Positions 35,802 through 46,966 of a DNA stretch of 64,000 nucleotides are shown in pieces (the stretch's first letter is position 1; every line of letters begins with the position of its first letter). The notes under the pieces were generated by a model. That model saw only the letters and a list, made by a program, of their open reading frames with translations. It ran no database searches and was not told the origin of the DNA. The DNA comes from Ehretia macrophylla (Eukaryota; Streptophyta; Magnoliopsida; Boraginales; Ehretiaceae), in contig CM075773.1 of assembly GCA_037974665.1 (NCBI GenBank), positions 51,259,417 to 51,323,416 on the forward strand, read 5' to 3'. The translations under genes and the position numbers were made by a program.

Positions 35802-37220
35802 AGTTACGATGAAGTTTCTTGTTGGAGTTTGCAATACGCCTCGTTCTGTTGATCCAGGTTGTCTTGCAGTTTGCAGTACGCCTTATTATGTTGTTTCAAC
35901 TTGTCTTCCAAAGATGTTGTGGCTCGAGCAACGGCCTCCTGGAGATCTTGTTGTGTGATTTGGCTTCTGGCAGCCGGGTAATTGTGTGAACTAGACGCCA
36001 CAAAAACCTGTGATTTGACCCCGTACAAACGGCCTTTGCGGGGTCTACCAACAGCCTCTAAGAATAGTGCGTTACGATCTACAGGCGTACGAGCTGAATT
36101 GAACTCAGATACTTGTGATGATTGTGATGTCTGTTGAAGTAGTTCCTCGTACCGGGCCTGTAATACAGATATATCAACACATAGAGACATGAATAATGTA
36201 GAGAAGTTTGGAGTGATACACAAAAAAAAATGACAAACCATCAGAGAAAAAAACAAAACAAGCACCTGTTTAAACATACATATACAGTCAGCTTAATTCT
36301 GTATTGGTTTGTAGTATAAATTTGTGTAACAATCTTCAATGTTGTAAAGTTAAAAGAAATTAACTTACCACTGTCTGTTCTGCCCGAGTATCTGTGTAAG
36401 GTCCGTCAGGACCCTTGCGATGATCCTTGTTGAAAACATCAACAAAAGTCACTTCACGCCTGCTTTCTTTCGCCTATAATATAAATTCACCAAAACAAAT
36501 AACTCGACATGTAATATACAAGATAAAATTATTGATTAGTTATCATTTAATGCACTATAGTCAACTTAATATCTTACCATCCTCCTTGCCCATTCATGCC
36601 CAGGGATATATCCTAAATGGTGCATGGACGAATTTTTCCTTCTGTTATCAGAGTTCCGTTTAGATTTGTCTTGCCATGCTTTGGCACTCCACACCACTTT
36701 CATAGCTTCCCATACATCCTGCGAGAGCCATGATGGCTTCTTTTGTTCCCTACGTGCTTTTCTTAAGTTGTCTGTTACACATCTTTGCCCGAAAAGGTTG
36801 AACATCTCACGAACGACTGTTTCATGGCAAAGATACCACTTGTACATCCTCTGTGAATCATATAATCATGTTATAAGGAGTAACGTATATAACTTGAGTA
36901 CATAATATTGAGTAGAATAAATAAATTGAATTTGTATTTCGAACCTTAAAGTAATCAAAAAATTTATGCTTCCTATTTGGCGGAATCTCTCCCCAAGTCG
37001 TCCAAGGCTCTAAATACCCAGCATATAATGATTTCCTAATATCTTTAGTGGCGTTATATGGATCCCATCTAGAAATTATAAAAGAAATGGTTGGGTTATA
37101 TGGGATAAAATTTAAATTTTAAAGGAGTAACACATCTAAATACAAAATTCTACTTACCGACCACCTGTGACTGTCAGATGCTTGCGTGTATCATTGGCCC
37201 ATGATGCAAAGTCCTATATA

Positions 37221-38136
37221 GACGATAATCTATATCTTCTCCACTCGGTACGCCATCAGCTCACTCTTCTGCAGCTCTCAATGACAACTATTTTTTTAAT
37301 ATCTTTAATTTTTTATCTTTCTAATTAATATTTTTCAGATCATAATAATTAACATATAAATTAGTATTTGTTTTGTTTCACTTTTTCTTTTTTGGTGAAA
37401 AAGTATGTTCATAAAAGACTGTTTTAAAAAAAAAAATTCATTTGCAATAGAATATTTATATCTATTTAGTTTTTTTTTTATTACTCCTACACTAAAATTT
37501 ATTTTTGACAAAAAAATGTAAATCAACTTTGACTGAACTTAAGTTTTCACATAAGATAATAAATAGCTTTAAACATCCACCGATATGTCAGTACCCTATG
37601 ATGCAGCAAGAAAAGACATGACATGCACGCCGATTTAGTATTCATTGGACTTATCAACACGCCAATAGTATCATGCCACGTGTAACACACCAACGGTACA
37701 TATTTTAAACATGAAAAATAAGGGGGACGGACAAACATGAGTTGTCGCCAATTTCGTATGTTTCTTCACCTCTATATAAAGGACATCGCCGAATGTATGC
37801 AACAACACATCACACACCCATTTAACTTTCTTCATTTCCCTTTCCAACAATGAGTAAAGAGGAAGAACGTCAGTCGCTTTCTTTTTTTTTTATCATGAAG
37901 AGAAAGACAATGACATAAAGGGCAAACCGAACGAGGAATGTGCATCTTGATTTGAACAAACCACCTATGGAAGACATATATATTTCTTCATCTTAAGGGA
38001 AACAACAAGTTCTTGACCAAATGCTAAAAATCTATTTGCCCAATTTCTTCCCGTGATATATATGTTTGTTCTACATATTTATTAGTGATGGAGGTGATCA
38101 CTAAGAGAATAATGTACTTCTTATTATTATGTATTA
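37221..38136. other. AT-rich sequence with promoter-like end
   Basis: No protein family is recognised. Near the right side a TATA-like CTCTATATAAAGG (about 37770-37782) is followed 70 bases later by ATG at 37850 in a good context (CAACAATGAGT). The reading frame runs only 22 codons (MSKEEERQSLSFFF...). A second frame nearby reads RNVHLDLNKPPMED. It could be the first exon of a decayed gene or a chance arrangement. Confidence 0.35.
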
Positions 38137-40462
38137 TGTGACACCCTGAACCCAGCACTTCATTAATTGCATTAATTAAATGGCTAACTTAAGTGTAACT
38201 TAGCTAATTACTTCATTTTTTCATATTTTCATAAATTCAACTATTTCTTTTCATGCTTTTTATATTTTTATAAATTACTACATATTTTTAGGGGACTATA
38301 GCCCCTAACTGTGCGTGCATTGCATATCCGGGTCAACGGGAAAAAATTCGCGAAATGTTTGATGAATAGTACTAGTGAGATTTTTCCAGATTTTTCAAAT
38401 TTTTGACATTTTGTTTTGCTGAAATTTAATCACCTAAATGACCTATTTACCCTTAGTAAAATGCCTAATTGCTTGACCCACCTTTTAACCATCTCATGAG
38501 AACATTATAAGTCAAGAAACAAAAAAAAAGGGTCAAAAAATGGCCAAAAAAGAGTTACGAGAATAGTAACTTCTCCAAAAAAAAAAAAATTGCTTCCTGC
38601 TTCCATTGCTTCCCAAATTAGTTGTGCTTCATCCTTAGGACCTTAAGACCATTCTTTGATTTTCAAAAGAGGTGAGGGTACATTTCATTCTTGTATTAAA
38701 TTCAATTAAAGTTTGTGCTATTATTTTTGTGATCTAATATTGTAGTGGTTTAATGCTTGTTCCGTTGCTTCTTATATGCTCTAATAACTTCATAGAATAT
38801 ATTTGATGGTTTAAAATGCTTGTTGAATGCTTGAAAATGAAAATGGCACTTGGGAAAGATGATTGAATAGTATTTTTGCCATGAAAATGACCTAGAAAAT
38901 ATTTTTTTCCTTGAATTGGGTGTGAAGTCGGTTTCGAGTTTGGTTATCGTATGAGTTCATAGGCGCATAATTTCTATTGACTTTAAGCATAATAGTTGAA
39001 ATTGAGAATTAGACTTGTGTTAGCTTGAAATGTCGCACCATATGCTTCCTATATTGTTTAGTTGAATAATATATAGACCGAACATTGTTAAATGCTCATA
39101 TGATGTGAACTTGGTTATATCGGTTATAAATGTTAACTATGTGAATCCTCGTGATAAATATATATTCTATTGCATGATAGGGTTGATCCATTGAGCTGTT
39201 TCTCATATCTTAGAGCTCGGTAAAGGTGAGGGATCATTTCTATGTATATTCTAAGTGTCTTATCTTGTTATATGTTAAATGTTCGATACTAAGTGATTTA
39301 AGTGTTTTAATTGGATTAGTTTAGCAATTATAGACCAATGAATGTATCATATTTCATCGTACGACATGATTGATGATGTGTATGCACGAGGACAACCTCT
39401 TTTGTTGTCCTCCTTGTTTGTATATCGACTTATTTTGTTATATTGTTATTATTATTATTATTGTTTCTTGTGTTATCGAGTCAATGGTTGCGCAACCTTA
39501 TCATCGGAGTGGATGCGATGGGCCTCTCTGGGCGGCAATGGGCTTGCCAGGGTTGGTTGCTCTAGCTCTGTACTCTATTCCCTCACTCGCTTGGTCCGGA
39601 GATTGCCAGGGGGTGTTGGGTCGTAGGATTGGGTACATCCGGAGTACCCTTTAGTGTTTGGGATGCCAGCATATTGTGATCGAGTCGTGGTTGGATCGAG
39701 AATCGAAGACTTGGAGTGATAAGGGTTATCGATCGTATCCTTTTCAAGGTGTGGTATTAGAGTTGTCATCCATTATTTATTTATTGTATTAAATGTGTTA
39801 AGTTGCAGCATTGCATGAACCCCAGTATACTGTTCCCGTTTCCCCTTCCTCACTGAGTATACATGTTGTATTCTCACCCTCGTTTCAAACACTTTCAGGT
39901 TTAATACGAAGCAATTGATGTGCCTACAAGCTGTTTGGATTTCTGTGCATTGGAGGGTTACTTGTCATGGTAGTATAATTTGGAAAGTGGAGGTCTTGTA
40001 TGTATGTGTAACTCATCGTGGAAGATTGTATTAAAGTCTAAAGAACCATTGGCCTGTAATACTTTAACGATTTACCTCATTGCTTGAGTGTCCTGCATAC
40101 TTGTAGGTGGTAGCAGGGGTTGAAAAGGTTGTCTTTAATCTCTAAGTATGTTAAAATGTTATCATGAAGTGGTATGATAAGCGGTTTCTGTAAAGAAGTT
40201 TATATTGGGAAATGCATGCTTGTATGTATTTATATTATCTTGTGTTGTTTAAGGCTCGGATGGCCTTGAAGTAAGGATTTCAATTAGAAATGTTGTTCTT
40301 TTGCTTCGTGATTTTATTGGAATGCTTACAGGTTTTCAGAATATCCACAGAACAGGGGAGACTCTGTCCGTTTTTCTTAAAAATCTGTGCCCGGGTTTGG
40401 GATTGGGTTGAGTTTAGTTGATTAATAGAGTTCCTGATCTCGTGAGAGGTCGGGGCGCTCCA
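38137..40462 (+). mobile_element. Solo LTR I
   Basis: A 2326 bp unit opens TGTGACACCCTGAACCC and closes GGTCGGGGCGCTCCA. Perfect five-base duplication TATTA flanks it (38132-38136 and 40463-40467). There is no internal region. It contains the module CCTCACTGAGTATAC (39848-39862) ... TTTCAG (39893-39898). It also has a GGGCCTCTCTGGG ... GGGTCGTAGGATTGGG block that resembles the LTRs of B and E, so it is a relative from the same broad lineage. Confidence 0.92.
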
Positions 40463-40725
40463 TATTATCTGTGTACATTTATGTTGTGATAAAATATGTT
40501 GTTCGTTATGTTTAGATGTATTCCAATATTTTTGTTCCATAATAAAAATATATATGGTCAAATTTGACCATATATAAATCGTTACAATCCACTGTGTGCA
40601 TAACAAAATGACAAAAATGCCTTTAACCTAAAAGCAAATTAAAGACTTCAACATTAATTCTACAAATATGTTTGGTCATATGACAAATATATTAAACAAA
40701 AATGTGGAGAAAACAAATAATTTAG
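40463..40725. other. Spacer with a perfect palindrome
   Basis: Unassigned sequence between solo LTR I and Copia G. It contains a perfect 28-base palindrome at 40549-40576 (half-site TATATATGGTCAAA). Confidence 0.5.
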
Positions 40726-41048
40726 TGTTATAAACTAAAACTTAAATATAGAGAAAACAATACTAAAACAAGAGAGAATTTGAGAGAGTAAGATTGTTGA
40801 TTTCTTCAAGTGAGTTTTTCATCTTACAAACTTCCTCTATTTATAGAGTTTTTCATCCCCTTGATGACATCAACATCACATCACAATCCACATACATAAA
40901 ATAATATTTATTATACAAGAATCCTATAAGCATCTTTTGATCATTCAATGGTAGTAATTTTTCACTCACTTAAGAATCCTATAAATGAATTTCTTCACCT
41001 TGATAAGTACATAACAATGAATATCCATAATATCGTATTTTTATAACA
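40726..41048 (-). repeat. 3' LTR of Copia G
   Basis: TGTTATAAAC ... TTTTATAACA on the + strand, collinear with 46641-46961. The minus-strand polypurine tract CCAAGGGGGAG adjoins it at 41049-41059. Confidence 0.93.
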
Positions 41049-41059
41049 CTCCCCCTTGG
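41049..41059 (-). other. Polypurine tract of Copia G
   Basis: CCAAGGGGGAG on the minus strand directly precedes the 3' LTR. Confidence 0.85.
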
Positions 41060-41289
41060 ATATTCATTCTATAAGAATATACCTCGTTAAAACCTTACTA
41101 GGAAAAAACCCAGTGGGATAAAAATCCTAGTGAAGGAAAAAGAATACGATATTCTTGGTATACGCTTCTTAAGCTGCCTCATTAAAAACCTTGCTAGGAA
41201 AACCCATTGGGATAAAACCTATGCTAAGGGGAAAAAAGTGCAGTGCATACATGGCTCCTCCTCTTCTGAGCATATCAACATTGATCCCA

Positions 41290-42110
41290 AAGTCGGCACA
41301 TGCCATTTTTACATACCAATTTCTCGAATGTTGATGTAGGCAATGACTTAATAAATAAATCTGCTAGATTCTCACTTGAACGAATTTGAAGAACATCAAT
41401 CTCACATTTCTTCTGAAGTTCATGTGTGAAAAAGAATTTTGGTGAGATATGCTTCGTTTTGTCACCTTTGATGTATCCTCCATTTACTTGTGAAATGCAT
41501 GCGGTATTATCTTCATATATGATTGTTAGATCCACTTTATTTGTTGAAAGGTTGCATTCTTCTCGAATGTGATGAATCAAAGATCTTAACCAAACGCATT
41601 CTCGACTTGCCTCATGGAGTGCTAGAATCTCGGCATGATTTGAAGAAGTTACAGCAATAGTTTGCTTTGTGGATTTCCAAGAGATAGCAGTACCACCATA
41701 TGTGAATAAATATCCAGTCTGTGATCTTCCTTTGTAGGGGTCTGACATATATCCTGCATCTGCATATCCAGTCAAGCATGGTTGCTTATGCCTCGAATAT
41801 AATAATCCCATATCAGTTGTTCCACGAAGGTAACGAAAAATATATTTTATGTCAGTCCAATGCCTTCGTGTTGGTGCTGAACTATATCTTGCTAATAAAT
41901 TGACAGAGAAAGCAATATCAGGGCGTGTGTTATTAGAAAGATACATTAGTGCTCCAATTACACTAAGATATGGTACTTCTGGGCCAAGAATTTCTTCACC
42001 ATCTTCTTTGGGATGAAATGGATCCTTCTTGGTGTCGATGGATCGAACAACCATTGGTGTACTTAACGGGTGAGCCTTATCCATGTTAAATCTTTTCAAC
42101 ACCTTTTCTG
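41290..42110 (-). pseudogene. Copia G RNase H remnant
   Basis: Translation shows YLSVIGALMYLSNNTRPDI, GYADAGYMSDPYKGRSQTGY, ISWKSTKQ, SSNHAEILALHEASRE, IIYEDNTACI and KHISPKFFFTHELQ, ending LADLFIKSLPTSTFEKL. This is the Copia RNase H with its upstream linker. Fossil. Confidence 0.9.
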
Positions 42111-42912
42111 TGTAGGTTCACTGATGCAAGAATATTTCATTTGATAAATGTTCAGTCTGCAACCCGAGACAGAATTTTGTTTTTCTGAGATCTTTCATTT
42201 CAAATTCTTTACTCAGATATATGGTTGCTGCTGTAAGTTCTTCAATAGTCTATATTATGTTTAGATCATCAACATATATTGCAATAATAACAAATCCATG
42301 GTTTGATTTCTTGGTGAAAACACATGGACTTATTGGACTATTGACATATCCTTCTTTTAGTAAATATGTACTGAGACGATTATACCACATTTGCCTCGAT
42401 TGTTTCAACCCATACAACGATCGTTGTAATTTGATCGAGTAAATTTCTCAAGGTTTCGAGCCACATGATTCAGGCATTTTCAGTCCTTCAGGGACTTTCA
42501 TATAAATATCATTTTCAAGTGAGCCATATAGGTAGGTTATTACCACATCCATAAGATGCATATGAAGTTTTTCAGAAATTGCCAGACTAATTAAAAACCT
42601 AAATGTAATTGCATTCATTACAGGGGAATATGTTTCCTTATAATCAATTCCAGGCCTCTGTAAGAATCCTTGTGCTACAAGTTGCGCTTTATATCTTACA
42701 ATTTCATTATTTCCATTGCGCTTTTGAATGAATACCCATTTGTAGCCTACAAGTTTCTCATTTTTAGGTATTTGAATTACTGGCCCCAAAATTTCACGTT
42801 TTGCAAGTGAATTTAATTCTGCTTGAATTGCGTCTTTCCATTTTAGCCAATCATTTCTATGTCGACATTCTTGGACAGATTTTGGTTCATGATCCTCGTT
42901 TTCATTCATCAA
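42111..42912 (-). pseudogene. Copia G reverse transcriptase remnant
   Basis: The Copia RT opening is clear (WLKWKDAIQAELNSLAKRE, GYKWVFIQKRN, KAQLVAQGFLQRPGIDY, FLISLAISEKLHMHLMDV, YMKVPEGL). The catalytic YVDD-like segment region lies near 42260-42290. Fossil, broken. Confidence 0.85.
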
Positions 42913-42959
42913 ATTAGTAGCTACTGCATATGCAAATTTTTCATCAATATTAGTTTCAT

Positions 42960-44440
42960 TTCGGTTCTATCGCCTTCCTGTAGCAATGTAATTAATTGAG
43001 ATCTCCTCATTAATACTTCCAACATTTATATAATGTTCAGGTACCTGAAATTCAACAGAGTTTTCATTCTCTTGTGTCGCGACATCTACAGGATTTTCAA
43101 TAATTTCAGAATTGCCAACTTGCTTACCATGTCCTCTTTTCTTTTGAGGATTTTTATCTTTGGAACCGATAGGTCTACCACGCTTTTGGCGTGCAGTAGA
43201 TTCACTTGCTATTGTATTGGTAGATTGCTCTTTTAAAACGTCAATTCTGGCTGAAGCATTTAAAGCCGGTATGTATGACTTAGTCACTTTCTTCGCATCA
43301 GTGAATGCATCTGGCAATTGATTTGCAATCTTTTGCAAGTGAATAATTTTTTGTACTTCTAGTTTTGATTGATTTGTACGAGGATCGAAATGAGATGTAC
43401 TCCATGAATTTTTTATTTTTTTACCATTTTTTTCTCCCCCTAAGATTGAGAATGTTGCCTCATTAAATTAGCAATCAGCAAAACGTGCTGTGAAAAGATC
43501 TCCAGTTAAAGGTTCAAGATATTTGATAATTGATGGAGATCCAAAGCCAACATAAATTTCTAGTCTTCTTTGTGGTCCCATTTTGGGTTTGTTGTGGTGG
43601 AGCAATCAGTTCATATACCGCACAACCAAAAATTCTTAAATGGGATATATTTGGTTCTTGGCCAAAGACAAGTTTTAGTGGGGATTGTTTATGATAAGCA
43701 GTTGGTCTTGTTCGAATCAGTGCTACAACATGTAATATAACATATCCCCAAGCAGAACTAGGCAACTTAATTCTCATAAGTAATGGTCTAACAATTAGTT
43801 GCAAACGTTTAATAAAAGATTCTGCGAGACCATTTTGTGTATGTGTGTGAGCTATATGGTGCTCAACAGTGACCCCTATTGACATGCAGTAATCATTGAA
43901 GGCTTGAGATGTAAATTCTCATGAATTATCCAACCGAATTTTCTTAATCGTATAATCTGAAAATTATGTATGTAATCGGATTATTTGTGCAAGAAGTCTT
44001 GCAAGTGCCAAATTACGAGTGGATAATAGAAAGACCTGTGACCAACGTGTTGAGGCATCTATCAATAGGCCCACATATATCCCCTTGAATTCTCTCTAAA
44101 AAGGCAGGAGTTTCAACATCAACTTTAGTTGGGGAGGGCCTTGTAATTAATTTCCCTTGGGCATATGTAGCACATGAAATTTCATCATTAGTGTGCCTGG
44201 ATGACCAAGACGGTCATGCCAAAGGACAAAAGTCGTTGGGTCAAACAATTTCTGGTTGATCATATTATTAGATTCTACTGGATTTATGTATGTATAATAT
44301 AATCCAGAGGACAATGCTGACAATGTTTCTACTATCTGTTTCTTGTTAGATATAAATGATGTAATATAAAGATATTCTTTGTCCTTCTCATTCTTGGTTT
44401 CAATATGATAATCATTTTGATGAAGATCTCGAAAACTCAA
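42960..44440 (-). pseudogene. Copia G integrase and linker remnant
   Basis: The zinc-binding region has LWHDRLGHPGTLMM (about 44190-44240). The core end has VEHHIAHTHTQNGLAESFIKRLQLIVRPLL (about 43780-43870) and SPLKLVFGQEPNISHLRIFGC. A lysine-rich linker (RQKRGRPIGSKDKNPQKKRG) follows before the RT. Fossil, broken. Confidence 0.85.
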
Positions 44441-44949
44441 TAGACTTCTCTGCGATCTACTGGAATATAAGGCATCGCCTATTAAAAGTTCTGTTCCTTG
44501 AGGAAGTATAATAGTAGCATTTCCTTAGCCTTCAATTAGGTTTGTGGTACCAGAAATTGTATTAACATTGCCTTCAACCAATTTTAGCTGGGAGAAATAC
44601 ATTTTATTTTTCAAAATGGCATGCATTGAAGCACTGTCTGCTAGACATATTTTCCCATTGTTGATATCAAATATGTCCATATCTTCAAAATAAAACAATG
44701 TATTGTAAGAAATGCTTCCAAAATAAACAATTAAACATAAACTAGATTTATAGATATTTTACAACTGATATAGTATCTTACATTCAAACCATGCAACACT
44801 TTTATGCTACACACTCATAAAATACATTAAAAGTTACTTTGAAATTTAAAAACAACATTCATAAATTTAAAAACACATCAAGTCCGAAATGCATGAAAGA
44901 TGACTACATATTCTCTGTCTCTTTTATTTAAGAGATATTAGTCAAGTGA

Positions 44950-45965
44950 ATCCATGGAAGCATTTTCCTCACCCATTGGATGCTCAATATTGCAACTATT
45001 ATCTTCAAAGAAATCTGAGAAGTCAAGGTAGGTATTGTTGTGTTGATCATGGTACTCAGCAAGATTTGTTTCCACAATTTTTCCTTTTCCTTTTAAGTCT
45101 TTATATACTTTATAAAACTCTACAAGATGCTTTGCTGTTCGGTAATTTTTTCCCCAATGGCCTGTCATGCCACATTTAAAACATATATCATCTCGAGATG
45201 ATTTCTTTTGTGAGCTACTCCTTTTTTCATTATTTTCTGACCTCTTGAAATTAAAACCTTTTGAGCCATCACGATACCAAGTATTACCATGATCATGTAT
45301 GTGGCCCCGTCCACGATCGTGTCCACAGCCACGGCCACGACCACGACCATTATTATTATTTTCTGTAGCATTTAGCTCAGGTAACGGTGTTGCCCTAGCT
45401 GGTCGTGCTTGGTGATTTGCCAGCAATAGTTCATTATTTTGTTCTACTACCACGAGACATGCAATCAGTTCAGAATACTCTTTAAAGCCATGCTCTCTAT
45501 ATTGTTGATGTAAGATCACATTTGTAGTGTGAAATGTTGAATATATTTTTTCTAACATATTTGAGTGATATTTTCACCACACATTTTCAGTTGTGCAGTA
45601 ATCTTAAATATTGCTGAATTATATTCACGAACTGTAGGGACATCTTGCAACCTTAAATGCATCCATTGATAACGGAGCTTTGATAGAGTCACTGTTTTCT
45701 GATGATCATATCTTTCTTTTAAATTTGTCCATAACTCATATGGATCTTTTACCGTGAGGTATTCTACTTTCAATGACTCATGTAAGTGATGACGAAGAAA
45801 TATCATCGCATTTGCTTTGTCTTGTAGGGACTCTTTGCTTCCTTTTATGATAGTTTTTTCTAGTCCATTCGCTTGTAAATGTATGTCAGCATCCATAATC
45901 CATGAAAGGTAGTTGTTGCCCAATATATCAAGGGCAAAAAATTCAAGTTTCGCAAGATTTGCCAT
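44950..45965 (-). pseudogene. Copia G Gag remnant
   Basis: It starts MANLAKLEFFALDILG at 45965, a classical plant Copia Gag opening, with NYLSWIMDADIHLQ, AMIFLRHHLHESLK, DPYELWTNLKERYDHQK and YRERGF-like blocks. A Gly/Arg/His/Asp-rich stretch and a zinc knuckle region (CFKCGMTGHWGK, about 45150-45190) follow. Its collinearity with 16440-17239 and 48284-48350 identifies Copia H. Fossil, broken. Confidence 0.9.
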
Positions 45966-46621
45966 GTGTGATACTAAAAGATATTAAATAAACTTTAGTT
46001 AATAAGAGCTCATAAAGATGTTACATTCTATATAAAAAAAATGTGGCTAATAAACTAAATCCTAGTATGAGACTATGAAATTAAGCAAAAAGATTAAAAT
46101 TGACACCATATAAATGATGGATATAAGAATTACATAATAATATAAAATGCTCAATAGTAAAATAGTTAAACATAAATAATGTTAGAATTGTTAGAAAAGT
46201 CAGTGATAAGTTAGATATAAATAAATGTTAGGATATAGTCAGAAAAGTTAGTAATAAGTTATAATCAAACCGAGAACAATTATTATATTATTTTGATAAA
46301 TGGAAAGTCCAATAAGAGTTTTAACATCTTTGTGAGCAACGGTAATTAGGTCCAAAGATCAATCAGACATTCCTTTGAGTAACAGAATTTTATGTCCAAA
46401 AATTTCAAGTCTGAGCAAAAGTTCATTTGGTTAAACATTAAATTTTCATGTCCAAAGTCTAGTTATTTATACTTTTAGAGAAGTTAAACTTCACCAAATG
46501 TATGATTGTAATATATTAATTAATCTATAACATATAATCAAAATGTAATTGAAAAAGGGAAGAATTATATGTACCTTTGATAATGAGGTGGTCGGATACT
46601 TTGTTCTTTGCTACTTCTGCA

Positions 46622-46640
46622 GAGTTTCGTGCTGATAACA
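46622..46640 (-). other. Primer binding site of Copia G
   Basis: On the minus strand TGTTATCAGCACGAAACTC lies against the 5' LTR. TTATCAGCACGA-type sites are common in plant Copia elements and are thought to pair with a methionine tRNA; I do not assign the tRNA firmly. Confidence 0.6.
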
Positions 46641-46961
46641 TGTTATAAACTAAAACTTAAATATAGAGAAAGCAATACTAAAACAAGAGAGAATCCGAGA
46701 GAGTAAAATTGTTGATTTCTTCAAGTGTGTTTTTCATCTTACAAACTTTCTCTATTTATAGAGTTTTTCACCCCTTGATGACATCAATATTACATCACAA
46801 TCCACATACATAAAATAATCTTTACTATACAAGAATCCTATAAGCATTTTTTGACAATTCAATGGTAGTAATTTTTCACTCACTTAAGAATCCTATAATT
46901 GAATTTATTTACCTTGATAAATACATAACGATGAATATCCACAATATTGTATTTTCATAAC
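46641..46961 (-). repeat. 5' LTR of Copia G
   Basis: TGTTATAAAC ... TTTCATAACA on the + strand, followed by target duplication TTTAG. Confidence 0.93.
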
Positions 46962-46966
46962 ATTTA

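Larger units (their letters stand above)
23784..37220 (-). mobile_element. CACTA DNA transposon 2 (right end not found; holds D and J1)
   Basis: A CACTACAAGAAAAATG terminus starts at 23784 and runs 41 bases before element D. On the other side of D (from 33584) the sequence continues with GC-rich subterminal repeats of a different type (CCCTCGTCGAGCCC). A minus-strand tnpA-like gene follows at about 34160-37220. I could not find the opposing CTTGTAGTG end. The given end is simply the last recognisable CACTA coding block; the element could extend toward 48283. Confidence 0.7.
34163..37220 (-). pseudogene. CACTA-2 tnpA-like gene (Transposase_24 type), interrupted by J1
   Basis: Exon-like minus-strand blocks: about 37155-37215 (DFASWANDTRKHLTVTGGR, ending at a GTAAG donor), 36955-37090 (ITKD-type block with LEPWTTWGEIPPNRKHKF), 36566-36850 (MYKWYLCHETVVREMF, LSQDVWEAMKVVW, RNSDNRRKNS), about 36365-36475, 35804-36240 (FLEAVGRPRKGRLYGVKSQ, then a coiled-coil-like Gln/Asn-rich repeat), and 34163-34275 (LHDLQAQIALL ... 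SSSSSDGGSE, stop). Order and motifs match the plant Ptta/En/Spm family and CACTA-1. J1 lies between the last two blocks, possibly in an intron. No TnpD partner is seen. The N-terminus is not identified. Confidence 0.72.
40726..46961 (-). mobile_element. Copia LTR retrotransposon G
   Basis: Short LTRs (40726-41048, 323 bp; 46641-46961, 321 bp) flank a minus-strand Copia body with Gag, integrase, RT and RNase H in that order. Target duplication TTTAG is perfect (40721-40725 and 46962-46966). It is complete in outline but broken, with at least about six interruptions. LTRs differ at roughly 5-7% of positions by eye, making it the oldest of the elements here that keep both LTRs. Copia H is a close relative. 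Clade not assigned. Confidence 0.95.
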
